Shown: piece by piece, positions 1-9,790 of the stretch
How the letters are laid out: every line of letters begins with the position of its first letter
Numbering within the stretch: position 1 is the first letter of the stretch
Source: Coptodactyla brooksi
Taxonomy: Eukaryota > Arthropoda > Insecta > Coleoptera > Scarabaeidae
Length of the DNA: 25,676 nt
NCBI GenBank assembly: GCA_033557675.1
Contig: JAWQRM010000248.1
Location: forward strand, 1-25,676
Direction of reading: 5' to 3'
The notes under the pieces: model-generated
Told to the model about the DNA's origin: nothing
Databases searched by the model: none
What the model saw: only the letters and a program-made list of their open reading frames with translations
Program-made: the position numbers and the translations under genes

Positions 1-505
1 CAATGCGGATTCTGTTCTGACCAATATCTAGAGTTCTGCCGATTTACTTCCCCATTCAACGTGAAAGTTGATTCGTCAGAGTACAGAATATTCTCAAGAA
101 CTACCACATTTCTGTCCAGCTTCTGCATCATTTCTTCGCAGAACTGCAGTTTACGGTCTGAATCGTCTTCTGTTAGTCTCTGGGTAAACATCATTTTTTA
201 TGGATAAAGTTTTGCATCATATAAGCACTTTAAAACAGTTCTATGACAGAAGTTATTTTCCCGAGCAATTTGGCGTGACCTTAATATTTGATTCTCTTGT
301 ATATTTAATAAAATATCTATCTTTATATCATCGTCTAAGAAAGTGGGCTTCCTTTTTAATGGTTTAACAAGTCCAAGTTCTTTGAATTGCGCATAAATTT
401 TGGACACAGTTCCTTGTGCTATATTTGGCAACTCAGGATGATTCTGGTTAAAAGATTCGCGACTTCCACTTGACTTCTACACATATCCCCGTAACCAATC
501 ATCAT
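1..505 (-). pseudogene. Tc1/mariner-superfamily (Tc3-like) transposase, N-terminal part, broken
   Basis: Read on the minus strand this gives the N-terminal half of a cut-and-paste transposase of the insect Tc3-like type: a helix-turn-helix DNA-binding region (start near 505, motif MMIGYGD; then RESFNQNHPEL and the segment at 431-201), followed by the start of the DDE domain with LYSDESTFTLNGEVNRQ near 90-40, which carries the first catalytic Asp region. The frame runs off the window at base 1, so the C-terminus is missing. Two breaks are visible: a one-base deletion in a T run near 457-460 separates the start from the rest, and an in-frame TAA sits at 198-200 between LYP and KMMFTQR. The family call rests on recognising these motifs. 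The copy is inactive. Terminal repeats were not identified on the right side. Confidence 0.8.
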
Positions 506-1415
506 CAAAATCTTAATTCGATAAATTCATATACTTACTGACTCACGTCTGTTTATTATTTCGATTATGTATGATGTTTTTGTTTAATTGGAAAAAAACA
601 CTGTAGAAACCGAATGTGATAAACATTTTGTGTTTTTGTCAAGAAGCCAATGAAGAACATTTTGAAAATTTAATACCATAAAGCAAACAACGAGTAGCGC
701 TGTAGAAAAATATTTTTTGTTTGAAAACTGTTTATTTTCCCTATACCTTTGTGTTTTCATTAAATCTCTTTGAAACCATTACCTTTATCACTTAAACTCT
801 AAGTGTTGTAGGTTGTTGAAATCAGATGATCAAGTAGAATTCAAAAATATAAAAGTATCCAGGGTGTTACATTAAAAAAAATGACCTATCTATTACTGCT
901 AATACATGGATCAGTCTGTATACTGAAATTTTAATTCAAAAGGCGTAAATTTGAGAATAAAAATCGATCTGTTCGAGCATTTTCCACAATCTTCTAAAAT
1001 ATCACAAAAATCATTTTATTCCATACGTGGCATCCTCACTATATATATAATTATAATTATAATTATATAGAATTATATAATTATTATATATGATTAATAG
1101 TATATTATCCAATGTGCTTGTAATGACAGTAATTACTTATAAAGGTATAAGTAAATACTCAACTACAAATAAATATTAAATAAATAAAAAAAAACTATAA
1201 ATAGATATTTCATCAACAATATGAAATTGTATTTCATCAACGTTAAGTCTAGTCAATATTAATCGGATATGTGCGGAAAGACACTGTCAAAGGTACTATC
1301 AATAAATAGATAATACGAATGGTATATGCATACGCTGTTGCAATAGTTCCAAAAGAACCAAGAGAGCCACAACGAGCTGAACAAACTATCATACTTACTT
1401 CTCAATTACTATGAA
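506..1415. other. AT-rich spacer, no gene seen
   Basis: No open frame or known motif was recognised. The only structured part is a run of TATA/ATAATT repeats at about 1040-1088 that is close to self-complementary (simple AT-rich repeat). The rest looks like decayed intergenic or intronic sequence. Confidence 0.5.
1040..1088. repeat. AT-rich near-palindromic simple repeat
   Basis: The sequence alternates ATATATA and ATTATAATTAT units and can fold on itself. It looks like microsatellite-type expansion and has no evident function. Confidence 0.7.
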
Positions 1416-1890
1416 ATGAATGTAAAGTATGTGAGAAAGCTTTCTGTTGTAAAGGGAAACTATCAAATAGAAACAATCCAGAGACATAAATTAAGTGAGA
1501 AGGCAAACAAACGGATTTATGTGCTGACGCTCCGACCTGTAGCATTATATGAGGCTAGAACAATTGTAATAACAGCGGACAGGCAAGTGAATAGGAAACA
1601 TTGGATGCGTTTGAGAGAAAATAATCAGAACAATAATGGGACGAAAGGGAAGGAATGGAAATTAATGCAGGCTACTAAATGAGTTATGTAATAGATGATT
1701 TTCTGGAAGATAATATACTGAAAATAATAAAGGCACAAAATACCAAATGGTAGGGGCACAGACATAAGAGGAAAAGGATGCACAACTAAGAATAATAACA
1801 AGATGGAAACTAATGACAAGTAGATCGAGAGAAAGGCTAAATAAAAGGTGGAAAGTAAATCAAGTAAAATATAGCACAAAACCATTAAGC
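1416..1890 (+). pseudogene. Decayed non-LTR retrotransposon reverse transcriptase, C-terminal tail
   Basis: The 88-codon frame contains LRPVALYEARTIVITADRQV, which matches the conserved segment found after the RT catalytic domain in many insect LINEs (IYKTL.RPV..YG.E.W.LT). After a stop at about 1681 the same type of protein continues: ILKIIKAQNTKW followed by GH and an RKR patch (about 1715-1775), then SRSRERLNKRWK near 1815-1855, corresponding to the IK..RL.W.GHV.RM and GRPR.RW motifs of these proteins. Several stops interrupt it and the catalytic RT domain itself is not present. It is a 5'-truncated, old LINE insertion. The exact clade cannot be assigned by eye; RTE- or CR1/jockey-like is possible. 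Confidence 0.6.
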
Positions 1891-2109
1891 TGAAAACACA
1901 AAATATGTAAAATTCGAAAGAATATTCATTCAGTAATATATTAGCTTATATAGTAATAAAAATTAGTTGTAACTGTTAGGCCATTTAAAAATAGCAGATC
2001 TTTGTGTCCCGTTATATTATACTCAACACTAAACGCGAATTTCAATTCGATTCATACACGTCGAAAATCGTTCATTAAACACATTTTCTCCTTGTTATTT
2101 TGTAACAAA

Positions 2110-2330
2110 CTTATTTTTTTGGTTACTTGGTTACTAATAACAGGTATCCTTCTCGGCAATCTATTTTTGGTTCATACTGGGAACGTGCGTACACCATTCC
2201 AGTTGTTTATCATCCACTTTCTTTATGACAGCCTTTTGATCCACTTCCCTTTAACATTTTCACTTCTCATTCGATCCCACCTTGCCTTCTCTATCTTCTT
2301 TCTGTAATGCTTTATTTCTGCCGCTATTAA
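2110..2330 (-). pseudogene. Second decayed LINE 3' end, opposite strand
   Basis: On the minus strand the segment around 2227-2165 reads AVIKKVDDKQLEW, then a THV and MNQK patch. This fits the I..I..KQL.WYGHV.RM motif near the C-terminus of insect non-LTR retrotransposon RT proteins, the same protein region as in the plus-strand relic at 1416-1890. Stops and frameshifts occur on both sides. The two relics lie about 220 bp apart in opposite orientation and differ enough to look like separate insertions. The plus-strand open frame at 2002-2307 is the antisense shadow of this relic. Confidence 0.45.
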
Positions 2331-2335
2331 CTGAC

Positions 2336-2993
2336 TCGCGTGCTTTTACGGGTAGGCCCAGGTTCCGCTTGCAGATGTTAAAGTGGGTGTCACGATGACA
2401 TTACATATCCTTGTTTTTAACTTTGTCAATAAATATCACTTAACCAAAACAGTAAATTAACTGCTCGACGCAGTCACAACAAGAATTGGGTTGGGTTAGA
2501 TATCGATTCAGAAATAACTAATAGTGAAACCATTCATCAACGGAACATTCATTTGCATACGAATTGAGCCAGGATAGTTTTGTATGTAGGAGTAACTTAC
2601 AACTTCCACAAGCATGTGTTATTCGATGACTACTGAAATATTTCTATACCACTTCACCAATATGAAGCAAATAGCGTAATCATCTTGAAATAAGTATCAT
2701 CCAGTAAACAAATTCTTTCGCGATTTCGAAATGTCTGGTTTATTTTATCATCAATGAACAGTGATGATAAAATAAACCAGAACAATAAAAAAGAAACAAT
2801 AAACATATAAATTAGTTATGTCTAATGTCTACAATGTTTTCTTTATATTTAAGGGCAACTAGAATTCACTTTGAGCAGCAGTAATGTTTATCTCACAGGG
2901 AGGAATATCCTGACAGCTGACATTACAAAGTTTATGTGTGAATATATTTTGTTCGGTTCTCTGCAATTGTTCACTTTTTGTGTTTTATGAAAC
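2336..2993. other. Spacer with one hairpin, no gene seen
   Basis: There is no coding signal. It contains the perfect hairpin at 2734-2781 and, at its right end (about 2870-2993), probably the 5' untranslated part of the mariner element that starts its reading frame at 2994. Confidence 0.4.
2734..2781. repeat. Perfect 20-bp inverted repeat (hairpin)
   Basis: Bases 2734-2753 are the exact reverse complement of 2762-2781, separated by an 8-base loop. The stem is AT-rich in the middle. No transposon terminus is recognised next to it. Confidence 0.9.
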
Positions 2994-3369
2994 ATGGAGA
3001 ATCGAAAACAGCATTTTCAACACATTTTGTTTTTTTATTACAAAACAGATAAAAATGTCATTCAAGCGAGAAAAAAATTATGTGACGTATATGGAGAAGG
3101 TGTGTTGACAGATTGCCAGTACCAAGAATGGTTTGCAAAAATGAAAACAATTTCAAGAACTTTGAAATTTTGAAAAATTTACAAAATTTCAATTCTGAAT
3201 TTCAAGTGTACTGTCATCACCTGAACAAAATGCATGATTCACTCAAACATAAAAGGCCAGGATTGATCAATAGAAGAGGTATAGTGTTCCACCAAGATAA
3301 TGCGAAACCGCATACCAGTTTGGTAATTCGCCAAAAGCTTTTACAGCTTGGATGGGATTGCATACGTTA
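2994..3369 (+). pseudogene. Internally deleted mariner transposase (irritans/mellifera, SETMAR-like)
   Basis: An ATG at 2994 opens a frame beginning MENRKQHFQHILFFYYKTDK with KKLCDVYGEGVLTDCQYQEW, the HTH N-terminus of mariner transposases related to the one in human SETMAR. It stops at 3169-3171. In another frame (to 3370) the C-terminal catalytic part follows: YCHHLNKMHDSLKHKRPGL, then GIVFHQDNAKPHTSLV, which carries the second catalytic Asp (HQDN). The frame ends at GWDCIR just before the expected YSPDLAPSD segment, so the third Asp is missing. About half the protein, including the first Asp region, is lost by an internal deletion near 3170-3205. Such deleted copies can still be mobilised in trans if the ends are intact; the ends were not identified here. 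Confidence 0.85.
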
Positions 3370-3370
3370 A

Positions 3371-4616
3371 AGGACAACCACACAAAGCACTCATGAAATA
3401 CGTAAACAACATCTAGACATCAACGAATTCTTATTATCTCTGTCTTAGGTATAAGCCATCAACAGACATAAGACACAAACTGTATTGTTAGTAACTGTAT
3501 ATACTATTTCTTATATGTGGATGTTTTCCTTGTTAATACTTAACGTTGATGAGTGTAGTGTAAATTATTATGTGGTGAGCCAGGTAGTGACAGATTATTA
3601 GCTTAGATTATTATTTAGGTTTACTAAACAGATATAGCAATAGTGTGTAGTGTAGAAATTGCGAATACCTTTCCTTATGACAACTGCCTTATCCTTCACC
3701 AAACCTTTAACTCCAATGTTTCAATCAAATTCATATTGTGTTCATCATTGGGCCATTTTAATTCACTGAATGTTTTGTAATAGAGCACGAAACAGTTTGT
3801 AACAATGTTCACTTTGTGTCACTTATCAACCGCAGCAGGTATTAATATTATATTAAAATCGAAGAGCAGTGAGTGATTTTTGAGAAATTCTATAAATAAA
3901 AGCGGTCTTGTGACATAGAACATACAACCTACTTCAATGTTAGCTGCTTAAACACTTTTATTAATTTTTCTTTGTTATTAGTAATTATTTATTATGGACT
4001 ACCGTTGTATAAATGTTCTTGCACGAGTTAATACTCATCTGGCACAATAATGTTATAATCTGTGATGAATTAGTTTTATTCCCATGCAAAACTATTTTCC
4101 TGGACGGTTTAAGGTAGAGTTAGAACACTACAAAGGACTTTGTTAAAAATGTCCTGTATTTGTCTTTGAATTAGGCTACAACACGGACAGATACTCCTGT
4201 CAATAGTTCACGGCTATTTTAATTCTCTTTAAATATCAGAATGTCTTGGAAGCAGTTGTCACACAACTGCTCCCCGTAGTTAGGCCACTGGCCGTCATTA
4301 AGAGAGAAATAGCAGTTGGCAAAGCAAAAAATGTTGCTTTGTCCTTGCTATATTGCGTTCGTGAACAAAAACAACGTTAAAAAATTCCTCAAATACCAGA
4401 TTGTCTACTTATCACCCAAGTACGGCTGTATAGACATCGAAAAGAGTTAACATAATTCCCGACGTCAAAGTTTCGTCATAACAAAAGTAATAATTAAATT
4501 AAAAGAATTAATGTTTTAAATTGAACAGCTTCTGATAATTTGTATAAACAAAAGTTAAAGCAAAGCATCAAATTAATGTTAAATGGAAATAAATTTTGGG
4601 AAATTGCGAAATTTAA
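3371..4616. other. Long spacer, no gene seen
   Basis: About 1.2 kb of AT-rich sequence without a recognised domain, RNA gene or repeat family. The only structure noted is a 9-bp inverted repeat with a 3-base loop at 4251-4271. The first part may be the 3' flank of the mariner relic. Confidence 0.4.
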
Positions 4617-4952
4617 TTGCCAAAGTTGCGAACCTTCGATTTCTCACACAATTTTAGAACCGAATCGATACGGCAATTTCCTAATTTATATTGCATTGAC
4701 TACTTCCTAAATACAAGCTTCCGAATTAATGTAGATCTAGTAGCAGCCTTCGAGAACAATCCTGCTGCAATCATGCCCTTAATTGATAAGCGGTTTCAGA
4801 CGTTACTCCTATACTCGGACCATAATCAAGATATACACATTAATATTGACTCAATTCTCTATGCCGTAGCCATAGTCAACTGCAACTACAATTATGATGT
4901 ATTATTCAAACAGTACATATGTATACAAAATAATCACTCGCGAACTAGTTAA
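4617..4952 (+). other. Unassigned 111-codon open frame
   Basis: The frame opens directly after a TAA (4614-4616) with no ATG until codon 53 (AIMPLIDKR). The product would be a soluble protein without signal peptide or repeats, and I recognise no family. The length is only moderately unusual for this base composition. It could be an exon or element fragment, but nothing in the flanks supports that. Confidence 0.15.
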
Positions 4953-5173
4953 ATAGAAAACTTATTTATTTTTGCAGCTTATTAATTAGCAAAATTAATA
5001 AGCAAGCCTGTCCTTGAAAACGTAAATTGGATAATTTTCTATCTACAGCATATAAAACTTGCTTATTTGATGATTATTTTGTACATGTAAATTTGTTGGC
5101 GTTCCGTTTAAGATTTGTTCGAATACGAACTTAAGTAATTAATTACTTTTTATTCAATAAAAAGATAATTGAC
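4953..5173. other. Spacer with small hairpin
   Basis: No coding signal. An 11-bp inverted repeat (4977-4987 with 4993-5003, 5-base loop) is the only structure seen. Confidence 0.4.
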
Positions 5174-5247
5174 CTCTGAGCAGGATTCAAACCTGCAACC
5201 TCTGATTTCATGCGAGACGCTGTTTATCTTGTAGCAATAGTAATCAA
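5174..5247 (-). repeat. tRNA-like sequence, probably a SINE head or tRNA pseudogene
   Basis: On the minus strand the sequence has a perfect T-arm, GCAGG-TTTGAAT-CCTGC (5196-5180), containing a B-box-like GGTTTGAATCC. Upstream of it is a D-arm-like segment with a GCT/AGC stem (5235-5233 with 5221-5219). The spacing is tRNA-like, but the acceptor stem does not close (the 3' side TCAGAGGTC has no partner) and the anticodon stem is poor. A functional tRNA is therefore unlikely. This pattern (A and B boxes kept, acceptor stem lost) is typical of a tRNA-derived SINE promoter. Confidence 0.4.
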
Positions 5248-5854
5248 TTCAACAGTAATTTAATGTCTCTACAACAACATGCATATAATGCACATATTCA
5301 TAAAATTAGGTATTTAACACTCATCAAAATAAATACTAAATTAATAAATACCTATGATATTTTTGATGATATCAGTTGTTACATTCTGAAACCACGATAA
5401 TTTTAACTTGTCTACTTGAAAACAGGTTAACTTTACAGATTTCTTGTTTCCCGATATTTCAAGCGAAGTACGACACGATATATGTTTTTAATCTCGAACT
5501 GTATTCACTCAAATCACTATTACCATCACTAATAATTTTAGGATTAATTGATTGATAAATACGTGATTTGTTCAGAATAAGAAAAATACTGTATTTACTG
5601 TGCTATTCACTTCTCCAAGAAGGACATGTTGTACAACAACAATAACAAATAGAGGTCTTTTTTCTTCATGTAAAAGGCACCAGAGGTAAGTTCCATCGCA
5701 AGAAGAACGTAGATGCCGTCTTCTCAACAAAAAAGAAAGTAGATGATACCCCCAACATTCCCAGAGATAATTCCTCTAGAAGAACAAAGGGTATGCGAGA
5801 TATCTATGTTCTTTCAAAAGATATACATAACCATACTCTTATGGTTACACACAG
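5248..5854. other. Spacer, no gene seen
   Basis: AT-rich sequence between the tRNA-like relic and the mariner copy. No open frame with a recognisable product was found. A GA-rich patch at about 5690-5800 was read in all frames without a match. Confidence 0.35.
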
Positions 5855-5856
5855 TA

Positions 5857-6827
5857 TGACAATTAACTAACGAGAATTTTTAGATATACAAAAAACACAC
5901 ATTGAATTATGTTTAAAAGTTTTTAAAATTCCAAAAATTGGGTTCCATTTAACTCAATACACTTACAAGGAAATTTGGATCATTTTCAGCAGTTTCTTTA
6001 TAACACTCTACACGAGCAATTTTTTGGTCATCATTTAAAGCATGTGGAACAAAACGTGCACAACCTTTTCTTTTTCCAAAATTTTCAGTCAAGATTTGAT
6101 GAATAATTTCTCTAGTTATTTTTATTCGATGTAGGTTCCATTTAACCCAATACACTTTCTGGCACGACGAACAAATAATGCATGTATAGATTTTTGTATG
6201 TCATCTTTAGGAATGGCCTCTAGTACCTGCGTCACAGCTGCTTAAATGGCTGAAATATCATCATAAAACGATCTTTTCATCGCAATTTTCAGTTTAGGAA
6301 AAAGAAAATATTCACAAAATGGTAATATCAGGCGAATGGATGTGGCACAAAACGTGCACAAACTTTTCTTTTTCCCAAATCTTAAGTCAAGATTTACCGA
6401 CCAGTTTCTCTAATTATTTCTAATTCTTCAGCCAACATTCTCGATTTTTACTTTCTGGACGACCAGATCTTTCATCTCACTTACATCTTCACGACCATTT
6501 TATAAAACGATTGCACCACTCATAAACTCTAACCTTAGACATACAATCATCACCATACACGTTATTCATCAATTCGTAAGTCTTAGCACATTTTTTTCTC
6601 AATTTAAAACAAAATTTAATATTTGCTCTTTAATCCATTATGTTTTTACGACATCAACACAATTCTTACCCCCATTCAAATGGCTGTAACTTTGTAAACT
6701 GTCATTCGATTACCATGAATTGGGTACGCTTAAAAGACGTGACTCCTATCTTTCTAACAATATGTATGTTCGATGGATGGCGCTACGTGTTCTATGATAA
6801 ATAAAAATTCTCGTTATTTAATTGTTA
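5857..6827 (-). mobile_element. Mariner-family element, copy A, rearranged and dead
   Basis: Terminal inverted repeats are visible: plus-strand 5857-5882 begins TGACAATTAACTAACGAGAA, and the complement of 6802-6827 begins TAACAATTAAATAACGAGAA. Both are flanked by TA (5855-5856 and 6828-6829), the mariner target duplication. Read on the minus strand the interior has 5' UTR, a broken N-terminal HTH part, a jump to the C-terminal part ending LNGTYIE then stop (near 6142), and then a second, better preserved middle segment (ITREIIHQILTENFGKRKGC ... ETAENDPNFL, 6130-5965) and a repeat of the very C-terminus. The catalytic aspartate regions are mostly deleted. It belongs to the same family as the copy at 12368-13821. 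Confidence 0.85.
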
Positions 6828-6829
6828 TA

Positions 6830-8048
6830 CTATGTATGAATATTTGGAAAGAACTGGGAAGACTTTCACAATTATCTAAGGAAGGACTACGAAAGTTTTA
6901 TGCATTGATTAATTGAATCCATTCATAAAAAGCCTTGCAAGCTTTGCTCATGATGCTGATATCTTTGTAATCGGAATAAAGCTAATAATCGTTGTGCTAC
7001 CCCGTGTATACTATTAAACAAACTATATTATTAAACAAAGAGAAGCGTACAAGACAAAAGTAACGTCCGAAAATAAAGGATGCACTTTAAAGGTTTCTTG
7101 ATTGTCGTAGACAGTAAGAGCGACATCTGCTTGCCAAACTGTTAGTACAAGATAGAACGTAGAATAGCTTTTTCAATTATTTGCCGCAAGAGCTTCAGGT
7201 GTAGTGGTGGCACTTGTTCAAACTTTGTTATCAAGTCAAAGGTTGCCAAAATCCTCAACTCTGGAAGAATATCATTTTCAAGTTCAAAGGACTATTCGAT
7301 TAAATTCAAATCAAATTGATAGCTACATAATCACTATTCCAGTTTTAATGGACAAGAGAATATTTCACTAGCCATTGATTGTTTATCGTCATTATTAATG
7401 CGCGAAATGAAATTCTTGGGAACATATTTTATTTAAGCTTACATGGAGGGTGAATTTACTTACATAAGAACATTTAAAGACAGTTTATGGTAAAGAATAA
7501 TTACAGATTAATTCATAAAAGCGATTGATGGATTTATAAAAAATTCTCAAATAGCTCTTCGTCCTGCAATACTTGCTCTGAAACTAAGATAAATTGAAAT
7601 GAATAGCATAATGTTAACACTTCTTTCAGCCTGTACGCTTTAAAATAATTACCACGAGTCAAGTACAGGTGAGTTACCATGACACATCCGCTGACGAACG
7701 CAGCACAAATTGCATTTTGCGATAAGTGTTTTAGTGGTAGATGTGCCGATTTTCACATCGCCTAACTGGTAGTGTGTATTTATACCAGCGCATGTAAGTA
7801 TACTGGTCTATCATGTAAGTTTATTATAATGTTACGCGATTAGTTCTGTTGTCTTTTTATTTATCTCATTTTTTCTGCACGTTGAAATTCACTAGAAAAC
7901 TCAGTAGTCGAATATTATGCATTTGAATAACAGCTATTCGAATGGTGGATTTTAGCTCCTATTATTACGGCCTAGGGCGTTCTGCTACGGGAAACGTCAA
8001 AACAAGCCCACTTATTTATACATATAATGAGGTATTTACACTCGCAAC
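6830..8048. other. Spacer, no gene seen
   Basis: AT-rich sequence of about 1.2 kb. Several short frames were read on both strands (for example minus strand around 7270-7070, and plus 7942-8151) without a recognisable family. No RNA gene was seen. Confidence 0.35.
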
Positions 8049-8094
8049 AGAGCCATGCAGTATCAAACAAACCTGTTTGATACTGCATGGCTCT
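8049..8094. repeat. Perfect 21-bp inverted repeat with 4-base loop
   Basis: Bases 8049-8069 are the exact reverse complement of 8074-8094, with loop AACC. The stem is of mixed composition (not simple AT), so it would form a very stable hairpin in RNA or single-stranded DNA. It lies inside a meaningless 69-codon frame. Confidence 0.92.
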
Positions 8095-9255
8095 CTATTT
8101 GTCAATAATATATCCGTCACTGTCGTAAAACTTCTTCATGCCAATGCATAATGTATGTTTTAAAAATGTATTAGCTTTAGTAAAGTTTTAGCCGTTTGTA
8201 TTTGCATGCGTAATCCTATTATTTTATTTTGTCGTTTTGTCATCTACGCTACCTCTATCTAGCCATTATATACCACTAAGCACGTACCTTTGCACATATA
8301 CCACACAGTTTCAAATATTATGCCATTACTTCAGTTATATAATATACCTAATCGAAGTTCCTTTGAAATGGTAGGTGTTCATTTTTATAGGTATTAATTA
8401 TACAGGCTTGGCAAGAAACCAGCCTCACATATGAGAATCATACGAGTGGAACTAAACTCCAATTTCACTGTACGAGTGGACGTAACTGTGATAGTCAAAT
8501 GCAGAGTATGTCATAAAAGGATGAATTAAGCACTACTGAAAGATTAATCAGAATTTTTTACAGCTGAAGACATAAAAGAAGAAAACTCTCGCAAAATCAA
8601 TTTCCCATCAATCTACCAGGAGGCGATTGAGTCAACAAGAGTTAAACGCCAAACCTGCTAATAAACCCTTATTATTAGTTAACCCAATTAATTAGTTGGT
8701 TGTAACCAACTAATCAATTGGGGGTGCTTTCGACATGGATTATGACCATTCGCAAAAGTTGAAGATACCGGGCTTCCAGAAATATCCAAGTCCCACGTGA
8801 TCAAATGCAGATTCCTGTTCTAGGAATTTGTTTATCGTAGTTTGGTAGTATTGTAATATTTTTGTGGATGTCACTAAAAAGTAACCAAATCTTGACCATT
8901 CGTACATAGGTGTTCATGAACTGAGTATTTTTTCATTATTCGAACGTTTCAAGGTGTGTTCTAAAAATAGTTATTTTCAGAACTCCAAAATCATGTGGTC
9001 GCTTCGAAGTTAAAAATATATTTTAAGGTTAGGTTTGTTTATTTTTGTAATTTTTAGAGCTGATCTGTTGGAAAATGTTGTTTACACTGGAGTAAGATGC
9101 ATTCGTATTAATGGCACACTTTCGTAGTGGCACACGCAATCTCGATGGTAGCTTTCCCTGGTGCTAACTTTGCGTATGATGTCTTTAAGGATCACAGGTT
9201 GCTACTTATTAAACTATACGAAGACTAACACTGTATTTGTAACGGAAACTCATTA
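8095..9255. other. Spacer with one inverted repeat, no gene seen
   Basis: No coding signal was recognised. It contains the near-perfect inverted repeat at 8683-8722. The stretch around 8560-8640 is less AT-rich and has a few codons of open frame, but no family was recognised. Confidence 0.35.
8683..8722. repeat. 19-bp inverted repeat, one mismatch, 2-base loop
   Basis: Bases 8683-8701 pair with 8704-8722 with a single mismatch. The result is an almost continuous palindrome of 40 bp centred on GGTTGTAACC. Confidence 0.85.
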
Positions 9256-9790
9256 GGAGGACCAACTATTTTAACAGAAGATGCTGTCGATGATATTCAA
9301 CGAGAATAGAACAAAGTCCTACGAAAACCATTCCACATTTATCTGCTTAAAGAGGTAGGTGTGTTGAAATTGCAACTTATTAGATCAATTCTAAGTCGCT
9401 TAAAACCAATTTTTACTAAATAGTAACCGTAACGGTATATTAATTATTTACCATTTATTATTAATATGAATAAGTGAATGAGGTTTACTTTGATGTAAAT
9501 GCATAAGTAATAAGTAAATAATCCAAGAGACCTTCTTGGACATTCAGAATAATTAATTTTGTTTTTAAAATTTGTGAGTTAAATTAAACAAAAATAGTTA
9601 ACTAAAAATTAAATTAATAAATATAATTAAATTTTTAAACTAATACAATTATAGAGACTTACTTTATTTGATTGTATGTGTCCAATTTGGCTATTTTCAG
9701 CAAAATGGAGCCATAGCACACACTGCACATGCATCTTTAAGATATTTGGAAGAATTTTGTGAGCACCGTGTAATTAGATGTCCATAGTAT
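9256..9790 (+). pseudogene. Tc3-like transposase relic with lost catalytic Asp
   Basis: Two pieces of one transposase are seen. At 9259-9420 the frame reads GPTILTEDAVDDIQRE, stop, NKVLRKPFHIYLLKEVGVLK: the linker between the two helix-turn-helix units in insect Tc3-like transposases (LTE..VDDI......RKS...L..E.GV). At 9692-9784 it reads YFQQNGAIAHTAHASLRYLE and continues to VIRCP before a stop, the FQQDGA.AHTA block that holds the second catalytic Asp of the DDE domain. Here the Asp codon is AAT (Asn) at 9704-9706. The 270 bp between the pieces show no homology, and about 100 or more residues of the domain are missing. It is related in type to, but not the same protein region as, the relic at 1-505. 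Confidence 0.7.

Noticed and set aside
2002..2307. Plus-strand 101-codon hydrophobic frame
   Set aside because: It is antisense to the decayed LINE tail on the minus strand, whose motifs (KKVDDKQLEW) are recognisable; the hydrophobicity comes from T-rich complement sequence.
5174..5247. A functional tRNA gene
   Set aside because: The acceptor stem does not pair and the anticodon stem is poor, so it was listed as a tRNA-like repeat instead.
7942..8151. 69-codon plus-strand frame
   Set aside because: It spans the perfect hairpin at 8049-8094 and has no recognisable product; treated as chance.
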